A stretch of 64,000 nucleotides of DNA from Gemmatimonadota bacterium (GCA_003134685.1 PLCA01000016.1:299988-363987); one strand, 5' to 3'; shown: positions 34,694 to 44,469, numbered from the stretch's first letter. Notes: generated by a model from the letters alone, not told the origin. Program-made: numbers and translations.

Positions 34694-37012
34694 CTAGCCT
34701 CCGATAGTGAGCTCACCGTGAAGAGGAGCCGCCGAGTCCTCGCCGACCCAGACGTCATACGCACTCGGCTCGACGGCCCATGCCTTCGTGCGAGGACTCC
34801 AGAATTGGAGCTCGTCGCGACCCAGTCGGAAACTTAGAGTCCTGGTCTCGCCTGGCTGCAACGGCACTCGGCGGAATCCTTCCAGCTGGCGAACCGGCCG
34901 CGACGCCGAACCGGAACGCTGATGGATGTAGACTTGAGCCACCACGTCTCCGGGCACGGCACCGGTGTTCCTCACGTCAACCGCAACCTCGGTGCTGTCG
35001 CCTGCTTTCATGCTGGCCTTCGACAGTCGAAGATTGGAGAACGCGAAGGTCGTGTAGCTGAGACCATAACCGAAGGGATACAGGGGCTTGCTTGAGATGT
35101 CCCAGTAACGTGACGTGAACTTCGGATCGCTTTCCGGCGCCTGTGTGAGATTGTGATTGTAGTAAAGCGGTTCCTGACCCGCCGAGCGCGGCCAGCTCAC
35201 GGGCAGTTTTCCGCCCGGGTTCACGTCGCCAAAGATCACGTCGGCGATCGCGTTGCCGCCTTCCACTCCGGGCAGCCACGACTCGAGAATGGCCGACGCA
35301 TGTTCCGCGATCCAGTTGATCTCGAGGGGCCGTCCATTCACGAGTACGACCACCAATGGCTTGCCTGATGATGCCGCTGCTTCGACCATTTGCTCCTGAA
35401 TCCCCGGCAGATCGAGCGTCCCGCGCGACGCGTTCTCGCCACTCATCAACGCCGGCTCACCAACGACGGCGATGATGACATCGGCCGATTCCGCGGCGGC
35501 TTTCGACTTCGCCAGCCAGTCTGCTATCTCGGTGGGCGTTGGCGGCTTTGCTGGCGCACGACCCAAAAACGCGTCGAACATTCCCGGAAATGTCTTCGAT
35601 ACTTCGGGGCCCGGAACGTACATAAGATGAGCTCCCGCACCGAGTCGATTCCTGAGGGCAGCGAGCACGGTCACCGCAAGTGGATCCGCTGTGCGCGTGA
35701 AGATGCCCGCCGGAGTGGGACCTCCCGTAATGTCCGCCGGCGAGTCTGCCAGCTTCCCGATGACAGCCACGTTCCGGATCGTTTTCGAGAGCGGCAGCGC
35801 GTGATGCTCGTTCCTGAGCAGCACCATCGACCTAGCTCCGAGGTGGCGCGCCAGCGATCGGCCCGTCGCCGAGGCGTCCAACGCGACGGCGGATTCGTCC
35901 ACGTAAGGATGATCGAAGAGACCGATCTGGTATTTGATCTCGAGAATCGGCAACACAGCCGCGTCGATCTTCGCCTGCGACACCCGTCCGCTCGAGACCA
36001 GTTTCGCGAGCGTGGTCTTGTACGTTGGACTTGCCATGTCCATCCCGGCTCCGGCGGTGACTGCCTTGTAGGCGGCGTCCGACGGATCAGATGCGTATCC
36101 GTGTGTCTGGAGACTGGCGATCGCGAACGCGTCCGATGCAACGAAGCCGCGGAAGTCCCAGTCCTTTCGCAGAACATCGGTGAGCAGCCACGGATTTCCA
36201 CTGGCGGGAACGTCGTTCAAATCCATGTAGGCCGACATCACACTACCCACGCCTTGCTTCACGGCGGCATGAAACGGAACCAGATACACGTTCTCCATCA
36301 ACTCCTCGGGGACGTACGATGCGTCGTAGTCGCGCCCCCCTTCTGCCGCGCCATATCCCGCGAAGTGCTTCACGCACGCGACCACGCTGTTCGGTCCGAG
36401 TGCGGCGCCCTGGAATCCGCGCACCTGGGCCCGAGCCATCGCGGCGCCGAGATAGGGATCCTCGCCCGCGCCTTCCTGAATGCGTCCCCATCGGGCGTCG
36501 CGCGCGATGTCGACCATCGGCGTGAACGTCCAGCGGATCCCGGCACTCCGAGTCTCGGTCGCGGCCAGCGCCTGCGCCTGTTCTTCCACGTCAGGATCCC
36601 ATGACGACGCCATCCCGAGTGGTGCCGGGAAGATCGTACGATAGCCGTGGATCACGTCCAGCCCGAAGAGCAGCGGAATGTGCAGTCGGCTCTTCTCGAC
36701 CGCGAGATGCTGCATGCGATTTATTTCTTTGGTATCTGCCAGCCACAGAATGGCGCCAATCCGACCGTGCGTGAGGTCGTCATCCGATGCGCCCGATGCG
36801 AAGCCTCCCATGCCGATGCCGGCGGTGAGATTGAGCTGCCCGATCTTCTCCTCCAGGGTCATTTCCTTCAGAAGAGATCGGGCGCGGCGCGCTGCTTCAG
36901 CGCTCACAATCGGGGCTTGAGCAGAAGCGCCCGCGGAATGCAGAAATCCCGCGCCCACCGCAACCTGCAAAAGAAGGAGTGTTCGCGACGGTCGCCTCGT
37001 GCGCAGAAGCAT
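34694..37012 (-). CDS. Secreted GH3 beta-glucosidase (BglX-like)
   Basis: The 772-residue protein matches periplasmic BglX in length and order: signal peptide, GH3 N domain starting 'LLKEMTLEEKIGQLN', 'CVKHFAGYGAAEGGRDY', nucleophile in 'GFVASDAFAI', GH3 C domain ('RSMVLLRNEHHALPL') and a fibronectin-like C-terminus. It cleaves terminal beta-glucosyl residues of oligosaccharides. The track start at 37168 is too long; ATG 37012 follows a GAGGA box and directly precedes the signal peptide. Confidence 0.93.
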   Translation of the reverse strand: MLLRTRRPSRTLLLLQVAVGAGFLHSAGASAQAPIVSAEAARRARSLLKEMTLEEKIGQLNLTAGIGMGGFASGASDDDLTHGRIGAILWLADTKEINRMQHLAVEKSRLHIPLLFGLDVIHGYRTIFPAPLGMASSWDPDVEEQAQALAATETRSAGIRWTFTPMVDIARDARWGRIQEGAGEDPYLGAAMARAQVRGFQGAALGPNSVVACVKHFAGYGAAEGGRDYDASYVPEELMENVYLVPFHAAVKQGVGSVMSAYMDLNDVPASGNPWLLTDVLRKDWDFRGFVASDAFAIASLQTHGYASDPSDAAYKAVTAGAGMDMASPTYKTTLAKLVSSGRVSQAKIDAAVLPILEIKYQIGLFDHPYVDESAVALDASATGRSLARHLGARSMVLLRNEHHALPLSKTIRNVAVIGKLADSPADITGGPTPAGIFTRTADPLAVTVLAALRNRLGAGAHLMYVPGPEVSKTFPGMFDAFLGRAPAKPPTPTEIADWLAKSKAAAESADVIIAVVGEPALMSGENASRGTLDLPGIQEQMVEAAASSGKPLVVVLVNGRPLEINWIAEHASAILESWLPGVEGGNAIADVIFGDVNPGGKLPVSWPRSAGQEPLYYNHNLTQAPESDPKFTSRYWDISSKPLYPFGYGLSYTTFAFSNLRLSKASMKAGDSTEVAVDVRNTGAVPGDVVAQVYIHQRSGSASRPVRQLEGFRRVPLQPGETRTLSFRLGRDELQFWSPRTKAWAVEPSAYDVWVGEDSAAPLHGELTIGG

Positions 37013-37179
37013 TGTTCTTGTCCTCACGGCAAGGTTCCCGCCGGACGCGGTCTTGGCAGCGCAGTCGGCGGAAGCATGTTGTTCAGACGCATATAGTTCG
37101 CGAGCTGGCTGTAATGATCTGCCAGGTCGAGGGACTGTTATAGTGCGCGCGAGTTGCGATTTGCGCAATTGATGCTGAT

Positions 37180-37376
37180 GTGGCTCACACCCGATCGACG
37201 CATCGGCGCCGATTCATTAGAAATGCGGCTGCTGCGCTCGGCGCGGCTAGGCTCGGCCTCATCGGATCCGCGGTACAACAGGTGGCATGCGCAGCGCTGA
37301 CTGAGAGAAATGAGGGCGCGCTTCCCTCGCTGAGCGGAGCGACACAGTGGCTCAACTCTCCACCGCTGACACCAGG
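37180..37376 (+). pseudogene. Truncated Tat-exported thioredoxin-like (DipZ C-terminal type) gene
   Basis: From GTG 37180 the frame encodes 'RRRFIRNAAAALGAA', a twin-arginine signal, and then 'LPSLSGATQWLNSPPLTP'. These blocks are the N-terminus of exported redoxin-domain proteins in which the next residues normally lead into the W-x-x-C thioredoxin site. Here similarity stops at 'SPPLTP' and the frame runs into unrelated codons. Only the signal and about 25 mature residues survive, so the gene is broken. Confidence 0.55.
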
Positions 37377-37421
37377 ACGCTGCCGATCCAATCCGACCCG
37401 GCCCAGGGCGTCGCGTAACCC

Positions 37422-37452
37422 GGCGTGGGTGCTGTGAAAGCGCACCCACGCC
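37422..37452. terminator. Strong GC hairpin, possible terminator
   Basis: GGCGTGGGTGC and GCACCCACGCC form a perfect 11-base-pair stem with a 9-base loop. It lies 18 bases beyond the stop of the minus-strand haloperoxidase-like gene. There is no T tract on either side, so it could be a Rho-independent-like terminator without the tract or a 3' mRNA stabiliser. Confidence 0.45.
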
Positions 37453-37470
37453 GCGCACCATAGCGGTCGA

Positions 37471-38748
37471 TCAGTTGTCCTCACCGGAATCATGATGGCG
37501 AGGCCTGGCTATCACTGGGTCTATTCGGTTGGCGTGCGCGAGCGCCCACCGGCCCACAGCTTCGCCGAGATTCCGGCCCGCCGTGATGTCGAACCGGTAG
37601 TGAATGCCGGCGTACATCCGCGATAGCCCGGCTTCCGTCACCCATCCGTTCAGCTCGGCGGTCCGGTCGGGAAAGATTGCGCCCAGGACCGTTGCGGCAG
37701 CCGCCGAAACGCAGGAGTGAGCCGATGGATACGACGGATGGTTCGGCACAGGGAAGGTCAAGGTGATCCCCGGGTCGGCCTGTGGCGGGCGGATCATCCA
37801 ATAGGTGTACTTGGCGTCGAAGCAGCCGATCAACGCGTCCATCTGCGCCGCGTTTGTCAACGCAAAAGTACGGGTCGCCGCGCGCTCGTCCAGCGCGTGC
37901 GCTACTATGTAGTCCGATGCGGCGCGATCCCAATAACCCGGCGGCGTGAATGTGCCGGTCGGGAAGTTCCAGTACAGCGCGATCGCCAGCTGCGCTGGGG
38001 TCCGACCGTCGGATAGCGCGCGAATCTCGTGGAGATCAGTCAAGTATGCCGTCGATCCGAACGCAGGTGGCGGCGCCGGCCTGAACTGATCGCCGGACGT
38101 GAGGAAGTACGGCGTGACGCCGCCGAAGGTGGCGCCGGCCGGTGGTCCGTTAGCGATCCACAGCCCAGGCCCTACCGGGACGGTCCCGGTAAAGGGAGCG
38201 GTGAAGTGATCGGCCCGCAGGCGTGCCACCATATTGTCACCGGCGCTGCGACCTGTCGCCAGGCCCCGTGTGAACTGCGGGTTGACGTTGCCCGGAGTGG
38301 CATTGCCTTCCGTTTCCACGAGCTGCTCCAGACTCGCGGCTGCCGCCGGGAAGAAAAAGCTGAGCACCTGCGCCGAGGCGCCCGCCACCGCACCGCGCTG
38401 GGCTTCGAGCGCGCTTCGGCCACCGGCTCCGACGCCGTTCTCCCTGAGCTCCCCGTCTTTACCGTGATCGTCGATCGCCGCCACGGCTTGGTATTGAGCA
38501 ACGCTCACAGCCGCGTACACTCGGGCGGCGGCAAGCGGGCTCAGCTTATTAGCGCCGACCAGCGTGCGAGCCTGCTCCTGCCAACCGATGCTGGCGGGCG
38601 CGACGAAATCGGAGACGCCTCGACTGGCACTGGCACGTGCTGGCGCCGTCACTGACGTCAACGGTGAAGTACTCGAGTCCGCGCACGATACCGTCACGAC
38701 GGCAGCTGCCATCAATCCGATAAATCGGCAGTGGGAAATACATGACAT
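37471..38748 (-). CDS. Vanadium haloperoxidase-like PAP2 family lipoprotein
   Basis: The 425-residue protein has an export signal with Cys ('VVTVSCADSS') suggesting a lipoprotein. The vanadate/phosphate-binding PAP2 motifs follow in the C-terminal third: Arg in 'YWMIRPPQADP', 'YPSAHSCVSAAAATVLG', and 'RMYAGIHYRFDITAG' with the catalytic His. These features fit exported vanadium-dependent haloperoxidase-like phosphatases; halogenation has not been shown for this group. The track extends to 39138, but ATG 38748 has a GGAGG box and is the proper start. Confidence 0.88.
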   Translation of the reverse strand: MSCISHCRFIGLMAAAVVTVSCADSSTSPLTSVTAPARASASRGVSDFVAPASIGWQEQARTLVGANKLSPLAAARVYAAVSVAQYQAVAAIDDHGKDGELRENGVGAGGRSALEAQRGAVAGASAQVLSFFFPAAAASLEQLVETEGNATPGNVNPQFTRGLATGRSAGDNMVARLRADHFTAPFTGTVPVGPGLWIANGPPAGATFGGVTPYFLTSGDQFRPAPPPAFGSTAYLTDLHEIRALSDGRTPAQLAIALYWNFPTGTFTPPGYWDRAASDYIVAHALDERAATRTFALTNAAQMDALIGCFDAKYTYWMIRPPQADPGITLTFPVPNHPSYPSAHSCVSAAAATVLGAIFPDRTAELNGWVTEAGLSRMYAGIHYRFDITAGRNLGEAVGRWALAHANRIDPVIARPRHHDSGEDN

Positions 38749-38886
38749 GCGACATCCTCCTCCAAGGGTGATTGAACGGCGTTGCATGGCGGGCGAGGGG
38801 TTGCCGGGCGCCGAACATGCTCGTAGAATCGGGAAGTTGCCGGCGGCCTCTCCCCTGACTCTCCCCTCGCAGGTAAGAGCGGCCTT

Positions 38887-41271
38887 TTGGCCCAAGCGAG
38901 AACCGGTTTGATAGAGCTTCGCACGTTCGGCACACTGGATTTGCGCGGTTCTGATGGCCGCGAGTTCCGGGCTGTCCTCGCGCAACCCAAGAGACTGGCT
39001 CTGCTGGCCTATCTGGCGGCGGCCGCGCCCGGCACCCCCGGTGCTTCCACATTCCACCGCCGAGACACGCTGCTCGCCGTGTTCTGGCCCGACCAGGACG
39101 TGACACGCGCCCGCGCCGCGCTCAGCCGCGCCGTCCACTACCTCCGCGCATCACTCGGCGAGGGTGTTGTGCAGAGTCTCGGAGACGAGGAGCTCGGTGT
39201 GGACCCCGATCGCCTCTCATGCGATGCCACGCGATTCCGAAAGGAGCTGAGCAAAGGACGGCTGGCAGAAGCGCTCGAGCTGTATCGCGGTGACTTCGTG
39301 GAAGGGTTTTTTCTTTCCGACTTACCCGAGCTCGATCGGTGGATCGACAGCGAGCGCCATCGATTCCGGGACAGCGCGGCGGGCGCGGCGCGCAGTCTGT
39401 CGAAGTCCGCCGAGTCGAGCGGGGATTTGGCGATGGCGCTGCACTGGGCCAGACAGGCGTCATCGTATGCCCCCTACGACGAGCCGGATGCGCGTCGCGT
39501 GTTGCTCTTGCTCGGGCGGTTGGGCGACCGTGGAAGCGCGCTCGAGTTCTTCGAGCGATTTGCCCGACGATTGCGGAGTGACCTGGAACTGGAGCCGTCT
39601 CCCGAGACGGTTGCGGCACTCAATGCAATCTCGACGGCGCGCCAGGAGCGGGCAGCGGCACCTACGACTCGGATTTCTGCCGCGACGACAACTGGTGAGG
39701 CCGCCGCGAAGGTCCCAGCGCCTTTGAACGCCGCACCGACTTCTGCGACGGTCGAATCCGGGAAGGGTCGATCGCGTTGGGGTGTGGCAAGTCTCGCCGG
39801 TTTGGCTGTCCTTATACTGGCCGCCGCGCTGGTCTGGACCGAATTCCACAAGAGTGCCGGCGCCGAGAAGCCACCTTCCATCGCCGCCGAGAAGCCGCCT
39901 TCCATCGCCGTGCTGCCGCTGGCAAATCTCGGCGCGGATACGAGCGCTCAGTATTTCTCGGACGGGATGACGGACGAATTGATCGCCACGCTCAGTCAGG
40001 TCGAGGGACTACGCGTGGCGGCGCGAACGTCGTCGTTCGTCTACAAGAATCGAAACGTACCGCTGACGGAAATCGCGCGGGCGCTGAACGTGGACGCCGT
40101 GCTGGAGGGCAGCTCCTTGCACGAGGGCAATCGCGTCCGCATCACGCTGCAGCTGGTCCGCGTCCCCGAAGGCTACAGTATCTGGTCGAAGACCTATGAG
40201 CGCGAGGTGAATGACGTGTTCGCACTGCAACAGGACATCGGTCGCGATGTGGCCGGCGCGTTGAAGATGCAGCTGGTTCCGAACAAAGGACCGGTGAGCG
40301 GCCGGACAACGGATCCCGAGACGTACGACCTGTATCTATGGGGCCGCTACTACTGGAACACCCGCACGCGCGACGGACTGCTGAAGGCGACGGGGTTCTT
40401 CCAGCGCGCCATCGCCCGCGATTCGAGCTACGCTCCGGCGTATACCGGATTGGCGGACTCCTACAATATCCTCGTCACGTATGATGAGCAGCCGCGGCCG
40501 CGCGAGATCATGCCGAAGGCGAAAGCGGCGGCGTTGCGCGCGCTGGAGCTGGACTCGACGGAAAGCGAAGCCCACGCGGCTCTGGCGTACGTCGCCACCT
40601 GGTACGACTGGGATTGGAAGACCGCCGATCTCCATTTCCGTCGCGCGCTCGAGCTCAATCCGAGCAACCCCACCGCCCATCACTGGTATTCCATTTATCT
40701 CCTGGCGACGGGTCACGTCACGCAATCACTTGCCGAGATAAATACTGCTCGAGAGTTGGATCCGGCCTCGCTCTTCCTTCGGGGCGCGGATGGCGTTCGG
40801 CACTTTATGGCGCACGATTTTGCCGGCGCCGTTCGGCTGATGGAGCCCGCATTGGAGGTCGGACCAAACACGATACCCGCGCTGCCGTGGCTCGGACTTG
40901 CATACGTGCGGCTGGGACGAGTGCAGGACGCCATCGCCGTCCTCGAACCGACAAGCCGTCGGGCCGACGTACGGGCGGGAGTGCAGGCAGCGCTGGCGGT
41001 TGCGTACGTAGCTGCGGGCCGGCAAGCCGAAGCTCGCGCACTCCTTCACGCGCTCGAAACGAGGGCGAAACGCGAGTACTATCCACGAACATGGCTGGTC
41101 CGGGTCTATGCGGCGCTGGGCGACAATGACCGAGCGCTTACGTGGTTGGAGACAGCGTACGACGAGCGCGACGGCTGGCTGACAACCGCGAACGTCGATC
41201 CGTCGTTCGATGCTCTCCGCGGCGAGCCGCGTTTCCGCACGATCCTGGCGAAGATCCGATTGCAGAAATGA
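38887..41271 (+). CDS. SARP/BTAD regulator with TolB-like and TPR regions
   Basis: The N-terminal 250 residues form a SARP-type winged helix and bacterial transcriptional activation domain ('LAQPKRLALLAYLAAA', 'TRARAALSRAVHYLRASLG', 'YRGDFVEGFFL'). A membrane helix near 300-318 is followed by a TolB-like segment ('SIAVLPLANLGADTSAQYFSDGMTDEL') and TPR repeats. This gives a membrane-anchored one-component regulator, typical of Gemmatimonadota. The start is TTG 38887, with TTG 38908 as an alternative. It is divergent from the haloperoxidase-like gene, a possible target. Confidence 0.88.
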   Translation: MAQARTGLIELRTFGTLDLRGSDGREFRAVLAQPKRLALLAYLAAAAPGTPGASTFHRRDTLLAVFWPDQDVTRARAALSRAVHYLRASLGEGVVQSLGDEELGVDPDRLSCDATRFRKELSKGRLAEALELYRGDFVEGFFLSDLPELDRWIDSERHRFRDSAAGAARSLSKSAESSGDLAMALHWARQASSYAPYDEPDARRVLLLLGRLGDRGSALEFFERFARRLRSDLELEPSPETVAALNAISTARQERAAAPTTRISAATTTGEAAAKVPAPLNAAPTSATVESGKGRSRWGVASLAGLAVLILAAALVWTEFHKSAGAEKPPSIAAEKPPSIAVLPLANLGADTSAQYFSDGMTDELIATLSQVEGLRVAARTSSFVYKNRNVPLTEIARALNVDAVLEGSSLHEGNRVRITLQLVRVPEGYSIWSKTYEREVNDVFALQQDIGRDVAGALKMQLVPNKGPVSGRTTDPETYDLYLWGRYYWNTRTRDGLLKATGFFQRAIARDSSYAPAYTGLADSYNILVTYDEQPRPREIMPKAKAAALRALELDSTESEAHAALAYVATWYDWDWKTADLHFRRALELNPSNPTAHHWYSIYLLATGHVTQSLAEINTARELDPASLFLRGADGVRHFMAHDFAGAVRLMEPALEVGPNTIPALPWLGLAYVRLGRVQDAIAVLEPTSRRADVRAGVQAALAVAYVAAGRQAEARALLHALETRAKREYYPRTWLVRVYAALGDNDRALTWLETAYDERDGWLTTANVDPSFDALRGEPRFRTILAKIRLQK
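39862..39909 (+). repeat. 24-base in-frame tandem duplication
   Basis: The unit encoding AEKPPSIA occurs twice in direct succession with a single base difference (CCA/CCG). It lies in the linker between the membrane helix and the TolB-like domain of the SARP regulator, and lengthens the linker by eight residues. Confidence 0.9.
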
Positions 41272-41313
41272 CATCCTGTCTTAGCCCTCTCTTGAAGCGC
41301 TAGAAATGCCAGA

Positions 41314-42255
41314 ATGAAAGTCCTTGTTACCGGTGGCACCGGGGTAATCGGCAAATTCCTGCTGCCGTTGCTGCTCGAGAATAAACACGAAGTGGTCGCA
41401 CTCACGCGTTCTGTCACCAAGGCGGCGCAGCTCGAAGACAGCGGCGTGTCCGCAATCATCGTCGATCCGCTGGACAAGCCGCGACTCACAGCGGCGGTTC
41501 GGCGCGCCGAGCCGGAAGTGATCATCCATCAGCTCTCGGCGCTCTCCGGCGTGGGTAACTTTCGGAAAGTCGATCAGGAGTTCGCGCTGACCAACCGGTT
41601 CCGCACCGAAGTTACCGACACACTGCTCGCGGCCGCGCGCACCATCGGCACCCGGCGATTCATCGCTCAGAGCTACTGCGGCTGGCCGTACGCGAGGAAG
41701 GGCGGGCCGGTCAAAACCGAGGAAGATCCTCTGGATCCCAAGCCACCCGAGAGCTTTACAAAGACTCTCACGGCAATTCGCTACCTCGAGGGCAAGGTTA
41801 GCAGCGCGACGTTCCTCGAAGTGCTCGCGTTACGATACGGAATTTTCTACGGCCCAGGCACCGCAATCGGCAAAGGAGGCGCGACCGTCAAAATGGTTAA
41901 GAAGCGGCGTTTCCCCATCATCGGTGGCGGCGGGGGAGTCTGGTCCTTCATTCATCTCCTCGACGCGGCGCGCGCGACCGTCGCGGCGATCTCCCGCGGC
42001 GCGCCGGGCATCTACAACATTGTCGACGATGAGCCTGCCAAAGTCGCGAGCTGGCTACCGGCTCTTGCCAAGGCCGTCGACGCAAAACCGCCGTATAGAA
42101 TTCCCTATTGGGTGGGAGAGATCGTGATTGGCAAGGCCGGCATGCCGATAATGACTCAGGTCCGTGGCGGCTCGAACGCGAAGGCGAAGCGCGAGCTCAA
42201 TTGGACGCCAGTTTATCCGAGTTGGCGAATTGGTTTTGTCGACGGCCTCGATTAG
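41314..42255 (+). CDS. NAD-dependent epimerase/dehydratase family protein
   Basis: An extended SDR of 313 residues with Rossmann motif GGTGVIG at residues 7-13 and 'RYLEGKVSSA' in the region where the YxxxK pair would be. The Tyr-x3-Lys is only partly recognisable ('IRYLEGKV'), so catalysis is probable but not assured. It acts on a nucleotide sugar or related substrate. It precedes the GH29 gene by 18 bases and is probably co-transcribed with it. Confidence 0.85.
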   Translation: MKVLVTGGTGVIGKFLLPLLLENKHEVVALTRSVTKAAQLEDSGVSAIIVDPLDKPRLTAAVRRAEPEVIIHQLSALSGVGNFRKVDQEFALTNRFRTEVTDTLLAAARTIGTRRFIAQSYCGWPYARKGGPVKTEEDPLDPKPPESFTKTLTAIRYLEGKVSSATFLEVLALRYGIFYGPGTAIGKGGATVKMVKKRRFPIIGGGGGVWSFIHLLDAARATVAAISRGAPGIYNIVDDEPAKVASWLPALAKAVDAKPPYRIPYWVGEIVIGKAGMPIMTQVRGGSNAKAKRELNWTPVYPSWRIGFVDGLD

Positions 42256-42273
42256 GAGAACGAACGCAGAGCG

Positions 42274-43659
42274 ATGAACCGCCGCTCATTTCTTCACGCG
42301 ACTACCAGCGCACTTGCCGCGTGCTCGCTGCCGCCGCGCGCACAAACGCGTTCGACGCCGCCTCGCCCGCGTCCGTCGCCATCGCAGCTTGCCTGGCAGC
42401 GTGACGAGCTCGCTCTCTTCCTGCACTTCGGTGTGAATACCTTCAGCGATCGCGAGTGGGGCGACGGGCATGAGGACCCCTCGATCTTTTCGCCATCGGC
42501 GCTGGACGCCCGTCAGTGGGCTCGCGCCGCGCGAAATGCCGGCGCTCGTTCACTCATCCTGACGGCCAAGCATCACGACGGCTTCTGCCTGTGGCCCACG
42601 CGCACCACCCGTCACTCGGTCGCAGCGAGTCCCTGGCGATCGGGGCAGGGCGACGTCGTCCGGGAATTCGTCGAGGCTTGCCACATCGAAGGATTGAAAG
42701 CGGGACTCTATCTGTCGCCGTGGGACCGCAACAATCCAGCGTACGGCGACTCACCGAAGTACAACGATCTCTACTGCGATCAGCTTTCGGAGCTGCTGAT
42801 TCGGTACGGCCCGATCGCCGAAGTGTGGTTCGACGGCGCCAATGGAGAGGGACCAATAAACGGGAAACGCCAAATCTATGATTGGCCCCGTTTTTTCGGC
42901 CTCGTGCGGAAGCTCCAGCCAAATGCTGTGATGTTCTCCGATGCCGGGCCGGACGTGCGTTGGTGCGGAAACGAGAATGGAACAGCCGGCGACCCGAATT
43001 GGTCGACGGTGAATCCGGACGCCGTGACATTTCCAGGTGAGGACCGCCCCGGTGTCAGCGATGCATTGCAGCACGGCGATCCCGCCGGGACGGTGTGGCG
43101 ACCCGCGGAAGTCGACGTCTCGATCAGGCCCGGATGGTTCTATCATCCCGCCGAGGACGACCGGGTTCGCACGGTAGATAACCTCGAGAGTCTCTACTTC
43201 TCATCGGTCGGTCGGAACGCAAAGCTGTTGCTCAACGTCCCGCCGACGCGGGATGGTCTCCTTCACTCTACGGATGTCGAGCGGCTCGCCCTGTTCCGCG
43301 CGCGACTCACTTCGCTGTTCGAGCACGACTTCGCGCGAGATGCGCGGCGCGCGTCTTCGGTGATTGCTCCGGGTAAGGCCCAAGTGGAACTGGATTTGGG
43401 CCGCACTGTGACAATCGGAGTCGTGCGCCTCGAGGAGGACATCACGCGCGGACAGAGTGTCGCGCGATATACGCTTTTCGGCGCGGTCGACCGCAACTGG
43501 CAGGTGCTCTCACACGGATCGACGATCGGTTACGCGAAGCTCGATCGTTTTGAGCCCGTGAATGTGCGGCGCGTGCGCCTCGCGATCGAGGGCGCTGCCG
43601 GGGTGCCACAAGATATCGCCGTCAAGTTGTATAACCCCCTCGTCAGTGGTCATTCTTGA
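42274..43659 (+). CDS. Secreted GH29 alpha-L-fucosidase
   Basis: A Tat/Sec-like signal ('NRRSFLHATTSALAACS') precedes a GH29 domain: 'LALFLHFGVNTFSDREWG', 'SLILTAKHHDGFCLWPT', 'GLYLSPWDRNNP' and the nucleophile Asp in 'IAEVWFDGANGEGP'. A C-terminal F5/8-type beta-sandwich region is likely ('VQVELDLGRTVTIGVVRLEEDI' pattern). It releases terminal fucose outside the cytoplasm. The 3' end overlaps the convergent ArsR gene by ten bases. Confidence 0.92.
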   Translation: MNRRSFLHATTSALAACSLPPRAQTRSTPPRPRPSPSQLAWQRDELALFLHFGVNTFSDREWGDGHEDPSIFSPSALDARQWARAARNAGARSLILTAKHHDGFCLWPTRTTRHSVAASPWRSGQGDVVREFVEACHIEGLKAGLYLSPWDRNNPAYGDSPKYNDLYCDQLSELLIRYGPIAEVWFDGANGEGPINGKRQIYDWPRFFGLVRKLQPNAVMFSDAGPDVRWCGNENGTAGDPNWSTVNPDAVTFPGEDRPGVSDALQHGDPAGTVWRPAEVDVSIRPGWFYHPAEDDRVRTVDNLESLYFSSVGRNAKLLLNVPPTRDGLLHSTDVERLALFRARLTSLFEHDFARDARRASSVIAPGKAQVELDLGRTVTIGVVRLEEDITRGQSVARYTLFGAVDRNWQVLSHGSTIGYAKLDRFEPVNVRRVRLAIEGAAGVPQDIAVKLYNPLVSGHS

Positions 43660-44000
43660 TCCTCGACAAACGCCCTCAAACGTTCGGCCGCGTCGTTCCA
43701 TTGCGTCGCGATCTGGTCGAGGTACCGCTTTGCTTTATCCAGGCGTTTTGGGTTCAGGTCCCAGACTTGTTCACGCCCCCGGCGGGCGTGGCGCACGAGC
43801 CCCACGTCGCCGAGTGCGTAGAGGTGGCGCGTAACCGCCTGACGTGTCACCCCGGTTCCTTCACTGAGACGAGTAATCGAAAGCGGCCCGCCGGCGGACA
43901 GGCGCCCGAGCAGGCGGAGTCGAGTCGCGTCGCCCAACGCGGCGAACAGCGGCACCGCGTCGGGCAACTGCAGCGCGGCGGCGCTGCGGTTACGCAACAT
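43650..44000 (-). CDS. ArsR family transcriptional regulator
   Basis: The 116-residue protein is a winged-helix ArsR-type repressor: 'PLFAALGDATRLRLLGRLSAGG', recognition helix 'GVTRQAVTRHLYALGDVGLVRH', then 'GREQVWDLNP'. The metal-binding Cys motif is missing, as in the group that pairs with SRPBCC (AHSA1) proteins. It starts at ATG 44000, inside the 3' end of the SRPBCC gene, and is the second gene of the unit. It probably represses its own operon through the inverted repeats at 44510-44571. Confidence 0.92.
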   Translation of the reverse strand: MLRNRSAAALQLPDAVPLFAALGDATRLRLLGRLSAGGPLSITRLSEGTGVTRQAVTRHLYALGDVGLVRHARRGREQVWDLNPKRLDKAKRYLDQIATQWNDAAERLRAFVEDQE

Positions 44001-44469
44001 AGCGCTCGATGTTCTTGATCTGCCCTGCCCACCCCTGGCTGTCCATCCGGAACGCCTCGGCCCGGCGCGAGAGTGGAATGCGATCAAACCCGGATTCGAC
44101 GATCGTGACAGCGGTGCCTGCGTCGATTTCCTCGAGCTTGAACTCGACCAGCGTCGTGGGCTCGGCTGAGTAGTCCACGGCGGGGTCGATGGCGTAGGGG
44201 TGCCAGCGATACGAGAGGTACCGCTCCGGGTCGATGCGCTCGACCAGCATTTCCATCGTCATATGCTCGTAGCCCGGTATCGTCATCCTGCCCTGGATCG
44301 GTTTGCCCTCGGTAAACGCGCCCTCGAGTTTTACCCGGAACCAGGTTCCAAACTCTTCCGCGTTCGCGATGGCGCGCCACACGCGCGTGCGTGGGGCACG
44401 GAGTACGAAGCGTTGTTCGATTCGATCGGTGCTCGTCGTGTCGTTGGGTGTTTGGGTAGCGACGGCCAT
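43990..44469 (-). CDS. SRPBCC (AHSA1/CalC-like) family protein
   Basis: The 159-residue protein shows the AHSA1 pattern: 'RFVLRAPRTRVWRAIANAEEFGTWF', 'MLVERIDPERYLSYRWHPYA' and 'SQGWAGQIKNIERYV'. The fold binds hydrophobic ligands; no enzyme role is established. ATG 44469 follows GGAGG and is preferred to the track start 44487. It is the first gene of the unit and its end overlaps the ArsR gene by 11 bases; more often the ArsR gene comes first. Confidence 0.9.
   Translation of the reverse strand: MAVATQTPNDTTSTDRIEQRFVLRAPRTRVWRAIANAEEFGTWFRVKLEGAFTEGKPIQGRMTIPGYEHMTMEMLVERIDPERYLSYRWHPYAIDPAVDYSAEPTTLVEFKLEEIDAGTAVTIVESGFDRIPLSRRAEAFRMDSQGWAGQIKNIERYVA

Noticed and set aside
35390-36604. 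404-residue plus-strand ORF
   Set aside because: Antisense shadow of the BglX-like GH3 gene.
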